Assembly: GCA_033558025.1 (NCBI GenBank)
Contig: JAUCEF010000006.1
Span: 3,844,001 to 3,908,000, forward strand
Source of the DNA: Phytophthora sp. 'mugwort'
Lineage: Eukaryota > Oomycota > Peronosporomycetes > Peronosporales > Peronosporaceae
DNA length: 64,000 nucleotides
Direction of reading: 5' to 3'
Position 1 is the stretch's first letter. The number at the start of each line of letters is the position of its first letter. Below, in pieces: positions 54,584 through 64,000 of this stretch. Below the pieces are notes generated by a model. The model did no database searches. It saw nothing but the letters and a program-made list of their open reading frames with translations, and had not been told where the DNA came from. A program made the position numbers and the translations under genes.

Positions 54584-55307
54584 CTACTCTGCGTCAGCCA
54601 CTCCATTTGTCTCTGCGCCAGCTCTAGGCTTAAAGAAGGATGCGCTATCAGGGAGTGGCATCTTCTTCTTCTCCTGGTCCTTCTTCGCCTTACCCTCGGC
54701 AGCAGTATCTGCTTGAGTGTGCTTGACGTCTGGGAAGTCTTCACGCAGCCAATCCAGCGACACCGTGGTCTGAATTGTGCGCGTCACGTCCGACGCTTTG
54801 ATCTGCCGCTTGTTGCGGTACAGCGCCTGCTCGTAGCTCTTGGTGCCTAAAAACTGAGCAAACAACTCCTGCAAAAGCAGCAATACACAGAAACAAAGTC
54901 AGAGCCAAGTCGTCTCTTTGTTACAGCCTCGACCGTACCGAGGCCTTGGCGATGGCAATGAGCGCGTCCTTTGAAATCTTGCCGATGTCCGGATCGCTTT
55001 GCACGATCTTCCGCACTCTGCCCAGCGGGTATATGCAGACGGTGGAGTCGCGCGCCGCCTTCTCTTCTGCCATGGGCTCCTCATCCACCTGTGGGTTGTC
55101 CAGCAGTTCCTGTTCGTAGCGGGCCTTGTCCTTGGCAGCCAGTTGCACGTACACGTCCTTCTCCTCGGGCTTGAGCGTCTTCCACTGCACGCTAATGATC
55201 TTCTGGATGTCGCCAATGCGCGCGCCTGGGTTCTCACCCATCACCTGTTTGCGCCGTTCATTGCAGAAGTGCAAGTACGAGCTCTGCGGCTTCTTCACGG
55301 GCGCCAT
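54584..55307 (-). CDS. HMG-box / histone-fold fusion protein
   Basis: Two exons: 55307-54939 and 54868-54584, joined in phase 0, 217 residues. Residues 3-75 are an HMG box (KKPQSSYLHFCNERRKQVMG, then ISVQWKTLKPEEKDVYVQLA), which bends DNA. Residues about 88-165 are a CBF/NF-Y/POLE4-type histone fold: YPLGRVRKIVQSDPDIGKIS, LIAIAKASELFAQFLGTKSY, and KRQIKASDVTRTIQTTVSLD. The tail is Lys/Asp-rich. The histone fold resembles POLE4/CHRAC and NF-YC subunits, whose partner would be an NF-YB/POLE3-like protein. It is probably a chromatin factor; the precise complex is unknown. Head-to-head with the ATAD1 gene, 112 bp between starts. Confidence 0.8.
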
Positions 55308-55389
55308 CCTGTCTCCACTTCAATTGTGCCGCCAAATTCAGACGTAGCGGACAAAGAGTTTCTCCCCCCAAAAGTGTTCCCCCCACTAG

Positions 55390-55397
55390 TCATTTCT
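55390..55397 (+). promoter_or_regulatory. oomycete initiator-like motif of the Msp1/ATAD1 gene
   Basis: TCATTTCT is the oomycete initiator core and lies 22 bp before the ATG at 55420, so it supports that start. Confidence 0.45.
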
Positions 55398-55419
55398 CCG
55401 CCACAGCTGAACATTGACG

Positions 55420-56928
55420 ATGGGCGGCAGCAGCAGCAAGAGCGCTGAGACGTCCACCACAGGCAACCGACAGGCCTCGTCCAATGGCACCGACGCCATG
55501 TCCGTCAAGGACGAGGTGCTGGGCATGGTACTGGACGGCCTTATGCTTTACACCATGTACCAGACGTCCAAGTACCTGTACAAGGCGAGCAAGCACGAGA
55601 CTCTATCATGTGTCATGGAGTCGTAAGGCTAATACTGTGGTTGTTTTTGCTGTTGTTGCTGCTGTGTGCAGCAACTGAAGCCCATGATAGACGACTGGAA
55701 CAAGGGCCAGGACAGCCAGGCCAAACTGCAGAACCGCCTGCAGCGGACGGGCCGCCGTGTCTTCAATACCAACTACTTCGAGAACGTCATCGCCGGCGAC
55801 ATCGTGGACCCACAGGACATCGACGTGTCGTTCGACGACATCGGCGGCCTAGAGCGCCAGAAACGCGACATTTACGACCTGGTGGTGCTGCCGCTCAAAA
55901 GCCCCGAGTTCTTCGCCTCGCGTGGTAAGCTGCTCACTGTCCCCAAGGGCATCCTGCTTTACGGAAAGCCCGGTACAGGTAAGACCATGCTTGCCAAGGC
56001 CATCGCCAAGGAGTCTGGCGCCTTCTTTATCGATCTCAAGATCAGTACCATCATGAGCAAGTGGTTCGGTGAGTCGCAGAAGCTCGTCCGCGCCGCTTTC
56101 TCGCTGGCGCGGAAACTGGCGCCGTGTATCATTTTCATCGATGAGGTGGACTCGTTCATGGGAAAGCGAGGCGGTGTATCAGACCCGACCTTTTCATCCA
56201 TGAAGACGGTAGGTAAACATTGCGTACTGGATGATAGTTTGTCTTGTGTCTGACCTGCTGTTTTTTGGTTGCCTTTTAAGGAATTCTTGGCGCTCTGGGA
56301 TGGATTTACTGAAATGAACAACGACAACGATGGTGGCTTTGGTGTCATTGTCATGGGTGCGACCAACCGCCCGGGCGATGTGGACCCTGCATTCCTCCGC
56401 CGCATGCCGCGCACGTTCGAGATTGGACTGCCCAACAGACCACAACGCGAGAAGATTCTCCGTTTGCAGCTCAAGACGGAGGGGGTCGACGACACTTTTG
56501 ATTTTGTCAAACTTGCCGTTGACACGATGTACTATAGTGGCAGCGATCTGAAGGAGTTGTGTCGCGCTGCACTAATGATTCCACTTCGGGAGCATATCGC
56601 TAATTGCCGCGCAGCAGCAGAAGTAGCTGAAAAGAACCGGACAGTTGAAGACAAGACGCCCCAGATTTACGATGAGGCTACTCAGCCTGAGCCCCCTACG
56701 ATGCGCCCCCTGTCAATGGCTGATTTTGACGAAGCTAGAACTATGGTGCAGCCAACAGGTGCGACGGCGTATGCGTACGAGAACTCCCAGGAGGAGGTGA
56801 AGCCCTCTCGGTCAGCATCTGGTGGACCCGGGATGTCTATCGATCCAGACATGTTCGCCGCGATCATGGCCGCGGGTCTGCAAAACTTGATGCAGCAGAG
56901 CCGCAATGCTGCACCGAATTTCGAGTAG
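55420..56928 (+). CDS. Msp1/ATAD1-type AAA ATPase
   Basis: Exon 1 starts at 55420 (MGGSSSKSAE); its donor lies between about 55585 and 55625 and is not settled (GTCATG at 55605 gives phase 0). Exon 2 is 55672-56208, exon 3 56281-56928. The AAA domain has Walker A GKPGTGKT, Walker B CIIFIDEVDSF, the RRMPRTFEI arginine-finger region, and VSFDDIGGLERQKRDIYDLV at its start. Close relatives are Msp1/ATAD1, which pull mislocalised tail-anchored proteins from mitochondrial outer and peroxisomal membranes. The hydrophobic stretch LGMVLDGLMLYTMYQTSKYL in exon 1 may be the membrane anchor. MGGSSS also fits an N-myristoylation start. The C-terminal tail is Gln/Ala-rich. Confidence 0.82.
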
Positions 56929-56959
56929 GTTCTGATGGAAAAGACATACCGACTTTTTT

Positions 56960-58227
56960 TTAGATGAATAAACGCTTCCTGAGGACCAATTCACAACTTT
57001 GAGCTTGCAGATCCACTTGCGCGATGCCGAGCATTGTCCGTGATGAGGGATGATAAATGCGAATGGGCTCGCCGCTGGTGAGTTGGTTTTGTAATTTGTG
57101 CCCCACGAACTCGATATCGTCTGCCGGGATTGTGACAACGCCGCCATTCAACCACCGTTGGGCAGTTAATCGCGGCAATTCCGCAAATGGGAGATGTTGC
57201 AGCATGCTCTCGATTGGTTGAAGCGGAGACTCTACTTCCTGTAGTAATTCAACAAATAAATGCTCGTTAGAATGCCAAGTTAATCGGACAAAAGTTCCCA
57301 ATACCCACGCACACCTCTATTTTGGCTCGAATTCCATCGAAATCGAGGCTATCGGCGATCGTAAAAGCCCCGCTTCGAGTCCGCTCCAACTCAGTCAACG
57401 TTCCGCCAATACAAAACTCGCCAGCAGGGTTGCGCAAAGTACACGTCGAGTCCACGTGTTCGGGCGGCACAATCAGCGCCTCGCCGCATTCCCGAGCGAT
57501 CGATCGGATGTAAGTGCCTCCTCCGCAGACCACATGGATACCCACCTAGCACAGTCGTATCATCAGGTAAGCTTCATCCGCCAACCTGCAGGATTACACC
57601 TACAGACGCACCTCCGGAAAATTCCCTTGTGTAAACTTTTTAACGTCAATCCTCTCAATATGCACCCGTCTCGACTTGACGTCAAAGTTCTGCACAGCAT
57701 CATCTCGTCAGATCTGTCTCCCTCCAAACATTTTGAGAAGCTCTCATTGTATCTTGCCTTCTTTTCTCTCATCAACTTGTACAGCCTTACGCCGTCCTTC
57801 TTAATGGCGCTAACACGTGGTGGCACCTGGTCGATCTCCCCTATGAACCTGCAGCCAGCATTCCACCTGTCAGTTTTTCACACACAGTCTCCGCTTGCTG
57901 TCCTCTGTTCTCTCACCTCTGCAGCGTCGAGTGCACCATTTCCTCGTGTACCCACGGCGCCGGGGTTTGGGTCAATCTTTCGCCCGTGATGTCGTCGGAG
58001 TCCGTCGTGATGCCCAATCGGATCACACCACTGTACTCCTTGCCCGTCGTCAGGTACTGCAGGAAGCGCGTGGCACGCCCCACCGCCAGCGTGAGCACGC
58101 CCGTAGCCATCGGGTCCAGGGTCCCGCCGTGTCCGACCTGCCGTGTGTCAAACACCCGGCGCATGGCCCCCACACACTGGTGCGATGTGAGCCCCGCGGG
58201 CTTGCGCACATTAAGGAAGCCGCTCAT
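56960..58227 (-). CDS. tRNA pseudouridine synthase, TruB family
   Basis: Five exons: 58227-57917, 57866-57758, 57689-57612, 57545-57315 and 57238-56960; 335 residues. TruB/Pus4-type enzyme that makes Psi55 in the T-loop of tRNA. Seen: SGFLNVRKPAGLTSHQC, the catalytic Asp in GHGGTLDPMATGVL, FIGEIDQVPPRVSAIKKDGV, VHIERIDVKK, and GGGTYIRSIARECGEAL. The C-terminal 90 residues look like the PUA-like end. Intron 2 (57757-57690, 68 bp) runs from AAG|GCAAGA to GTGCAG|AAC: a GC-AG intron. Divergent from the topoisomerase gene, 135 bp apart. Exons total 1008 bp with all phases matching. Confidence 0.87.
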
Positions 58228-58292
58228 GGTCATGGCTACATGTACAGTGTGTGGACGAGAGTGACGGTCTTGCAGTTGAACCGGGTGCGCGT

Positions 58293-58320
58293 TGATTGGT
58301 TACGCATTGTCTACCAATCA
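58293..58320. promoter_or_regulatory. inverted CCAAT boxes between TruB and TOP3A
   Basis: TGATTGGT at 58293-58300 and ACCAATCA at 58313-58320 form a perfect inverted pair (8 bp arms, 12 bp spacer), midway between the divergent start codons at 58227 and 58363. Each gene thus has a CCAAT box in its own orientation. NF-Y-type regulation of both genes from one site is inferred. Confidence 0.55.
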
Positions 58321-58362
58321 TAGAGCTGCAAGCTTTGGCACGCGGCAAACGTCTTGACGCAC

Positions 58363-61300
58363 ATGAAGGTGCTGAACGTGGCGGAGAAACCATCGGTGGC
58401 CAAGGAGATCGCCAGCATCCTATCTTCTGGCCGCTCACAGCGTGTGTGTCGTGCGTACACCCGTATAAGCCTCTCCGTGCGCTCTCTAATGCATCGGGTT
58501 GTCTTTATCTCTGTTGCCAGCGCGCCGGTTTGTCCAAGTACAATGCGCTCTTCGAGTTCCCGTACAAGATCCGAGGGCAGCAGGTGCAGATGGTTGTTAC
58601 GTCCGTCACGGGCCACCTCATGGAGATGGACTTCGACGCGAGTGTCAGGAGTTGGTACTCTTGCGACCCCGTGGAGCTCTTCACGGCTCCAGTGATCAAG
58701 AGGGTCCGCAGTGAAGACACCCAGAAGAAGATCGAGAAGACGTTGATGAAGGAGGCCAAGCACAGTCAGGTGCGGTATTTGCTGTATGTCCAATAGTACT
58801 GGGTCCTTCCAACTGGCTGGCTGACTGATTACCTTTTGACATTGCGCAGTGGCTCGTCCTGTGGTTGGATTGCGATCGAGAAGGCGAAAACATTGCCTAC
58901 GAGGTCAAAAGCATCTGCGAAAAGACCAACTCAAGGCTGCGTGTTCTGCGCGCTCGGTTCTCGGCGCTGATCCCTCGCGATATCGTTTATGCTGTGCAGA
59001 ATTTGTCGGAACCCAACGAGAAACTCTCGCTGGCGGTCGATGCTAGATCAGAAATCGATTTGAGGATTGGCGCGGCATTTACGAGATTTCAGACGATGCG
59101 CATCCAGAGCAGGTTTCCAGCGCTGAATCAAGAGAAAAGCGTCATCAGCTATGGACCTTGCCAGTTCCCAACGCTCGGCTTCGTTGTGGAACGATTTCTC
59201 AAGATCCAGAATTTTGAGCAGGAGGCATTCTACTATATCAGCGTCACGCACGAGCAAAGCGATCAGCCAGACGCGCCCACAACGACGTTCAAGTGGAAGC
59301 GCGGACACCTTTTCGACCGCATGGCGTGCTTGTGCATCTATGAGTGTCTAGTGGAGAGCCAAACAGCAACAATCGAGTCGGTAGACAAACGACCTTCTTG
59401 GAAACGGAAACCGCTGCCACTTACGACAGTGGAGTTGCAGAAACGAGCATCTCGGTGGCTACGGATCTCGTCGGAAGCAACCATGAAAGCAGCGGAGAGT
59501 TTGTACAATAAGGGTTTAATTAGCTATCCTCGTACAGAGACCAGCAAATTCAAAGAAGGCACAGACCTTATGAGTCTAGTCCGACTACACGAAAACCACC
59601 AGCAGTGGGGAAATTACGTGACACGACAATTGCTCAATGGGGGGAAGTACGAATCTCCTCGCCACGGAAACTCCGACGATCAAGCACACCCTCCGATTCA
59701 TCCAACCAAGAGCATTGGCGTACATACATTGTCAGATCCGATCGAGAAGAAGGTGTACGAGTTCGTCGCTCTCCACTTTTTAGCATGCTGTAGTCCGGAT
59801 GCCAAGGGCAGCCAGACAAGTGTCGTCATGAGGATTCTGGGTGAGAGCTTTACAGCATCTGGACTGATGGTAGAGGAGCGAAACTACTTGGATATCTACA
59901 AGTACGAGAAATGGAATGCGTCCGCAATTCCTGTGTATCAAAGTGGAGACGTAATCCGCCCGTCAACAGTTGTAATGCTCTCAGGAGAGACAAACCCACC
60001 ACCTCTTCTGTCGGAATCGGATTTGATTGCAAAGATGGATTCGAACGGCATTGGCACAGATGCCACGATCGCCGAGCACATCAAGACCATTCTCAAGCGG
60101 GAGTACGCTATCAAGGTGAACAACGACACGCAGTTCAAGCCCACAACGCTAGGGTTGGCACTAGTTCTATCGTACGAGCACATGGGCCTCGATTTGGCAA
60201 AACCGGTTCTTCGTGCTGCGGTGAGATTGATTCAGTGGACTATCACTCTCGACTTGGATCTAATTGCTGTTACTTTTTGTTCAATTCAGATGGAGAATGA
60301 CTGCAAAGCCATTTCGCTGGGGCAGAAAGCTCTTCGACAAGTAGTCGACTCATGTATGGACCAGGTTAGACTTTCATAAGCATCTTGAGTCTTGTTGTCT
60401 GGTGACCTGACAGCTGTCCTATTGATTTGATCGCAGATGAAAAGCATATTCCTAGAGGTCGCGCGTAGCGCTAATGTGCTAGACCAGACATTTTCCGAGC
60501 AATTTGGCCAATCGGTCAATGATACTCTAGAGACTCGGTTGCCATTAAGAGGAGGTGTGAGGCTTCGCTCCCCTGCTGACAGAGAACCACGACAACCCCA
60601 TCGAGCATGCGTGAGATCTCATCGCTGCAACTCTGACAGTTTTGAAGGTCCGGAAGCGGGTGCAGGTGCTGCCAATACAGATCAAGATCGACGCCGGAAA
60701 CGTCAACGGATCCCATCACGGCCTACAAATTCTCCGCAGGGACAGGCTCGATCACCCCTTGATCCAAGCTTGACCTCAGATGTACCGCAGTGCATAGGCC
60801 ACGGCTTGCCCTGCGCGGAGAAAGAGGTAACACGTGACGGGCCGAATACTGGCCGGATGTTTTACGTGTGTCCGCTGCCTCAAGGTGAGCAGTGCGATTT
60901 CTTTGCTTGGGTGTCCGACTCGAATGCAAGCAACGGCCCCGTTGTGAAGTGTCTTGGTCACAATGAACCGTGCTCCGAGAGAACCGTCAGGAAAGAAGGC
61001 CCGAACAAGGGACGACAGTTCTACACGTGCCAGCGCAGCCAAATGGACAACAGCTGCGGTTTTTTTCAGTGGAAGGATGAAATGACAGAGACACCCAGTG
61101 GATCAGGTCCACCTTTGCCCAAATGTTATGGGCATAATACCTCTAGCGTCTTGCGCACAACCCGAAAGCCAGGTCCGAACCAAAACCGCGAGTTTTATTC
61201 TTGCAGCTTCCAGGGAGCAGATAATTGTGGCTTCTTCGAGTGGAAAGATGCAATGGAATCGCAGTCTCAACGACCAGCAGCAATACCGTCTTCCACGGGT

Positions 61301-61453
61301 GGTGAACAAGACAACGAGGCGCCAGTTTGTGAGTGTGGGCTTCCTGGTATCTTGCTCACGTGTAAGAACGGAGTGAACAAGGGCCGGACATTCTACAAGT
61401 GTCCGAACCAGCAGGGAGGCCAATGTGACTTCTTCCAGTGGAGAGGGCCCTAG
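58363..61453 (+). CDS. TOP3A: DNA topoisomerase III alpha with four GRF zinc fingers
   Basis: Five exons: 58363-58443, 58521-58769, 58850-60220, 60290-60364 and 60437-61453; 930 residues. Type IA topoisomerase that passes single strands and, with a BLM-type helicase, dissolves recombination intermediates. Seen: Toprim start MKVLNVAEKPSVAKEIASIL, acidic triad DCDREGEN, SYGPCQFPTLGFVVERF, catalytic Tyr336 in YPRTETSKF and DSNGIGTDATIAEHI. After a linker, four GRF zinc fingers follow at roughly residues 720-930: CIGHGLPC...CDFFAW, CLGHNEPC...CGFFQW, CYGHNTSS...CGFFEW and CECGLPG...CDFFQW. The third has S-S where the other fingers have C-x, so its zinc site may be changed. No classical C4 finger was seen. 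Confidence 0.93.
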
Positions 61454-61536
61454 TGTCCAATAGATTCAATAAAAAAAGCTCACACTCCACATGCTAGAAA
61501 TCCCATCCACAACAGCAATCAACTGTCCAGTGCTCG

Positions 61537-62136
61537 TTAGAATGGGGAGTGGTCCATTCTATTGGACGCCTCCATCATGGCAGCTACAACTGGCAGCATG
61601 ACTGCCATCCCTCGCGACCGGGGCCGTTGTCTGTCGCACAGGAAGAAGAACGACCCAAGCATGGCTACCTCGCTGTCTTCCTTGTTCGCCATGCGATTGG
61701 CGCAATGTACCAGGTCTTCCACTATGTCCACACTCTCTTCTCTTCGAGCATCTTGCTTAAGCACCAGGTACTCGGACAGCTGCTCCATGGGGTCCTTGAG
61801 CTCCAGGATGCGCTTCATCGTGTCGATCCGCTGCTGCACCTCGTTGTCCGCCTCCTGCATCCCCTTTTCGATCGACAGGATGCGCTGCAGATAGCACTGG
61901 CGCTCCAGCTCATCCGACTTGTTGGCACTAAATTGCTCGTCATCGCCCTCCTCCTCCTCTGCCTCTTCTTCTCCTACGGGGCGATAGAGCTGCTCGCCGA
62001 ATAGCGCCTCGGTCTGACTCGTCTCCGCGATGTGGCGCTGGATCTGCGTCTCTAAGTCCACGGGCTCTCCCACGACCAGGTCGTCGTACACGAGGTTCTG
62101 GTCGCCGCCTGCGTCCAGCTCCAGAAAAGTGTCCAT
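61537..62136 (-). CDS. hypothetical acidic coiled-coil protein
   Basis: Single exon, 199 residues. The first 90 residues are acidic (GEEEAEEEEGDDEQFSANKS) and begin MDTFLELDAGGDQNLVYDDL. A coiled coil follows at about 85-150 (ILSIEKGMQEADNEVQQRI), and the C-terminal end is less charged (AMLGSFFFLCDRQRPRSRGM). No family is recognised. It converges with TOP3A (83 bp between stops), so it is a clearly bounded gene by layout. Confidence 0.6.
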   Translation of the reverse strand: MDTFLELDAGGDQNLVYDDLVVGEPVDLETQIQRHIAETSQTEALFGEQLYRPVGEEEAEEEEGDDEQFSANKSDELERQCYLQRILSIEKGMQEADNEVQQRIDTMKRILELKDPMEQLSEYLVLKQDARREESVDIVEDLVHCANRMANKEDSEVAMLGSFFFLCDRQRPRSRGMAVMLPVVAAMMEASNRMDHSPF

Positions 62137-62959
62137 CTACCGTTGGTACCGTGCGAGAATGACAGGACAGTCGGGACTAGACGAGCGAGATATTAAGCTC
62201 TCAATATGACAGCCTCTTTTCTTGAATCTCCTCTGATATCTGTTCATTAGTGTTGAGGGTTCAGAGACATGAATATTGACGTGCACTGATTCAGGGTATA
62301 ACGGATCGTTATGTACTTTGTTATTAACGGTTGCGACGGTACCATAACATAAAGTACTGTATTCCCCCTGTCAGAGGCGTCAACCAAAATGCAAATGGGG
62401 TACTTAGTAGGTCTTTCGACCTCTGTTCAAAAACATTGAAGTACACGAACTTAAACGAGCTAATGCTGTACTGATACAAAAGCCCATTTCCAGCACTGCA
62501 ACACTTCAAGTGGCCAGGCGCAGTGGCGGAGCGGCGATTCCTCTGTAACCAGGCGGCGGACCGCGCTGAAACATGCACTGTGCTGCATGGTGTGTATGCC
62601 TAGCTACCCCTAAGGCTGCAGATACGCAACTTTCGTAAAAGCATGCGTTTGTCAAGGATTCAGTGCATTATGTATTTTACAATAACGTAGCAGAAGGGAT
62701 TATTGCCGAAAATCGGACCCCTAAGGAAATGTGAAAATTTATCATGCGTTTTACGCTAAAATCAACAATTTTATCAGAAAACAGGAGATTAAATAAAGAT
62801 CTATTCGTTAAAGTATTAGACGCTAACCCAAAAGCTTGCAAAATTGACGACAGCGTGCTCAGCGAAAACCGTGAACAAACCACGTGAATTTGCCGTTACC
62901 CAGATTATTGCCGAAACCCACCATACCAAAATGATGTATAAATCTGGGGATGATTGCAG
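62137..62959. other. spacer with transposon-flank sequence
   Basis: No gene is supported. ATTATTGCCGAAA occurs near 62699 and 62904, about 205 bp apart, a possible short direct repeat near the end of the pogo-like relic. The rest is AT-rich. Confidence 0.35.
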
Positions 62960-64000
62960 CTACACATCAATGTTTTGCAAGTCCTCGCGCGTGAAGAGCC
63001 GACGGTTCACATCAAGTGTCTTGCGCCACTTGCGAGCCTTTGAAGACGACGCAGGAACCTTTAAGATCTCCGTCTGCACGATCTCTCTGACTTTGAGCCA
63101 GGAGGGCAACTCAAAGTCCGTGACGCACCCGCCATCTTGAAAGAGCTTGAGCCGACGCGTTGTTGCGGTAGTGACACTAGCCAAAGCCCACATGCTCTAA
63201 AGCCAGCAATCACATTGGCGGGCTTGTCCATGATGCCCTTGGTCCACGCGGTACTCACCAGTCGAATGGCGGTTTAGTGCGCGATAGAACCTTCGCCTCC
63301 GTTCAGATTGTACTCGCGCATCACGGCGTCGATAGTGGCCTTGAAAGGCTTGAATACGGTCACGACCAGCGGCTGCAGAAGGTGTGGCGTTCGCTGACAG
63401 GAGTACGAGGATGATCTTGAGTCGCATTGCCTCACGCACGATCTCACCATTGTAGTCGCTGCTGCATCCGTCGTACACCAGGATCAGCGGTCGCTTGACA
63501 GTAACTGGCACGGCGTCCGAAAAGTGGCGGAGCGATCGGATGAGCCCCGCGCTATTCATGAAAACACGAGGAGCGGTCGTGACAACGGTGCTTGGGGCAT
63601 CGCACTCGTCCAACACGTCGCGCGTGACGCGTTCGCCGGGTAAAATGTACAGCGGTGGGCAGACCAATCCCGCTGCCGACACGCACGCGATGACAGTGAG
63701 GTGGAAGTTGCACTGGGTAGACTTGCTCCAGACGTTCCGCGAGCCCTTGACCACAATCACCTTCGTCTGCCTGCTTTTCTGGGAGAATCCCGTCTCATCC
63801 GTGTTGAACACTCGATCCGGACTTGCATTGCGCTCAATGATGAGCTTCCTGTACTTGATGAAGAACTCTCGGAGACTGCCCATGATGACCTCATTCCAAG
63901 CACGCTTGATCACTTGGCTGTCGCGTAGCCACAGATCCAGATGGCGCTTGAGAAAGCACGAAACCCACCTTATCGTGAGGAAACCTGTACTTCGCGTCAC
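62960..64000 (-). pseudogene. pogo-like DDE transposase, frameshifted, runs off the window
   Basis: On minus from the window edge: RWVSCFLKRHLDLWLR (CENP-B-type DNA-binding end), RVFNTDETGFSQKSRQTKVI with the first catalytic Asp, CVSAAGLVCPPLYILPGERV, and LILVYDGCSSDYNGEIV with the second. Near 63395 the frame shifts, after which another frame carries the equivalent of LLQPL...FKPFKATIDAVMREYNL; downstream 63193-62960 has SWLKVREIVQTEIL. Compared with the element at 9.7-11.6 kb, the order of motifs is the same but the wording differs, so it is another subfamily. The 5' end lies beyond 64000. Confidence 0.65.

Noticed and set aside
58311..58793. 160-codon minus ORF over the start of TOP3A
   Set aside because: Antisense to the TOP3A Toprim exons, whose protein is unmistakable.
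1..64000. RXLR and Crinkler effector genes
   Set aside because: No frame with a signal peptide followed by RXLR-dEER or LFLAK-HVL motifs was seen in the listed frames, although the repeat-rich island is the sort of place where they occur.

Overview
The window reads as nuclear DNA of an oomycete, most like Phytophthora or another peronosporalean. This rests on intron-bearing genes whose introns are mostly 50-100 bp, start codons placed just downstream of TCATTTCT-type initiator motifs, stramenopile-style proteins (Mrp/HCF101 with a C-terminal DUF971-like part, a flagellate CCDC17-like protein), and remains of gypsy, copia, pogo-like and probably hAT elements. The species assignment is inference from gene style only; no database search was possible.

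Layout. 0.6-8.7 kb is gene-dense: an NPC1/Patched-like sterol transporter, a MORN-repeat protein, ribosomal protein uS17 (RPS11) and a small complex I subunit. 8.8-26.2 kb is a repeat-rich island: two TA-flanked DNA transposons (8.84-9.65 and 9.68-11.59 kb), a decayed Ty3/gypsy element that keeps gag, protease, RNase H and integrase but lacks reverse transcriptase (about 12.86-18.35 kb), a degenerate GAGTACGAGCAC-type repeat, a frameshifted ankyrin gene, a copia gag relic, a 549-bp foldback element with arms about 95 % identical, a hAT-like relic and an array of TTTTAGGT units.

26.2-62.1 kb is again dense with housekeeping genes: an SDR-SCP2 fusion, DNAJC9, a CDF metal transporter with a broken copy nearby, a DUF2062 protein, VMP1, an OSBP-related protein, a 13-exon HCF101/Ind1-type Fe-S scaffold, a long coiled-coil ciliary-type gene, CPSF2/CPSF100, mitochondrial bL25, an HMG-box/histone-fold fusion, an Msp1/ATAD1 AAA ATPase, TruB pseudouridine synthase and topoisomerase III with four GRF fingers. 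The right edge runs into another broken pogo-like transposase.

Many housekeeping genes sit as head-to-head pairs with about 30-300 bp between start codons (SDR-SCP2/DNAJC9, 33.6-kb gene/34.7-kb gene, coiled-coil gene/VMP1, HCF101/CCDC17-like, HMG-HF/ATAD1, TruB/TOP3), which suggests shared promoters. There is no metabolic cluster; the genes serve sterol and lipid handling, RNA processing, Fe-S assembly, organelle translation and genome maintenance. Exon limits were worked out by reading GT-AG signals and reading phase, so they are predictions. I saw no CRISPR array, rRNA or convincing tRNA.
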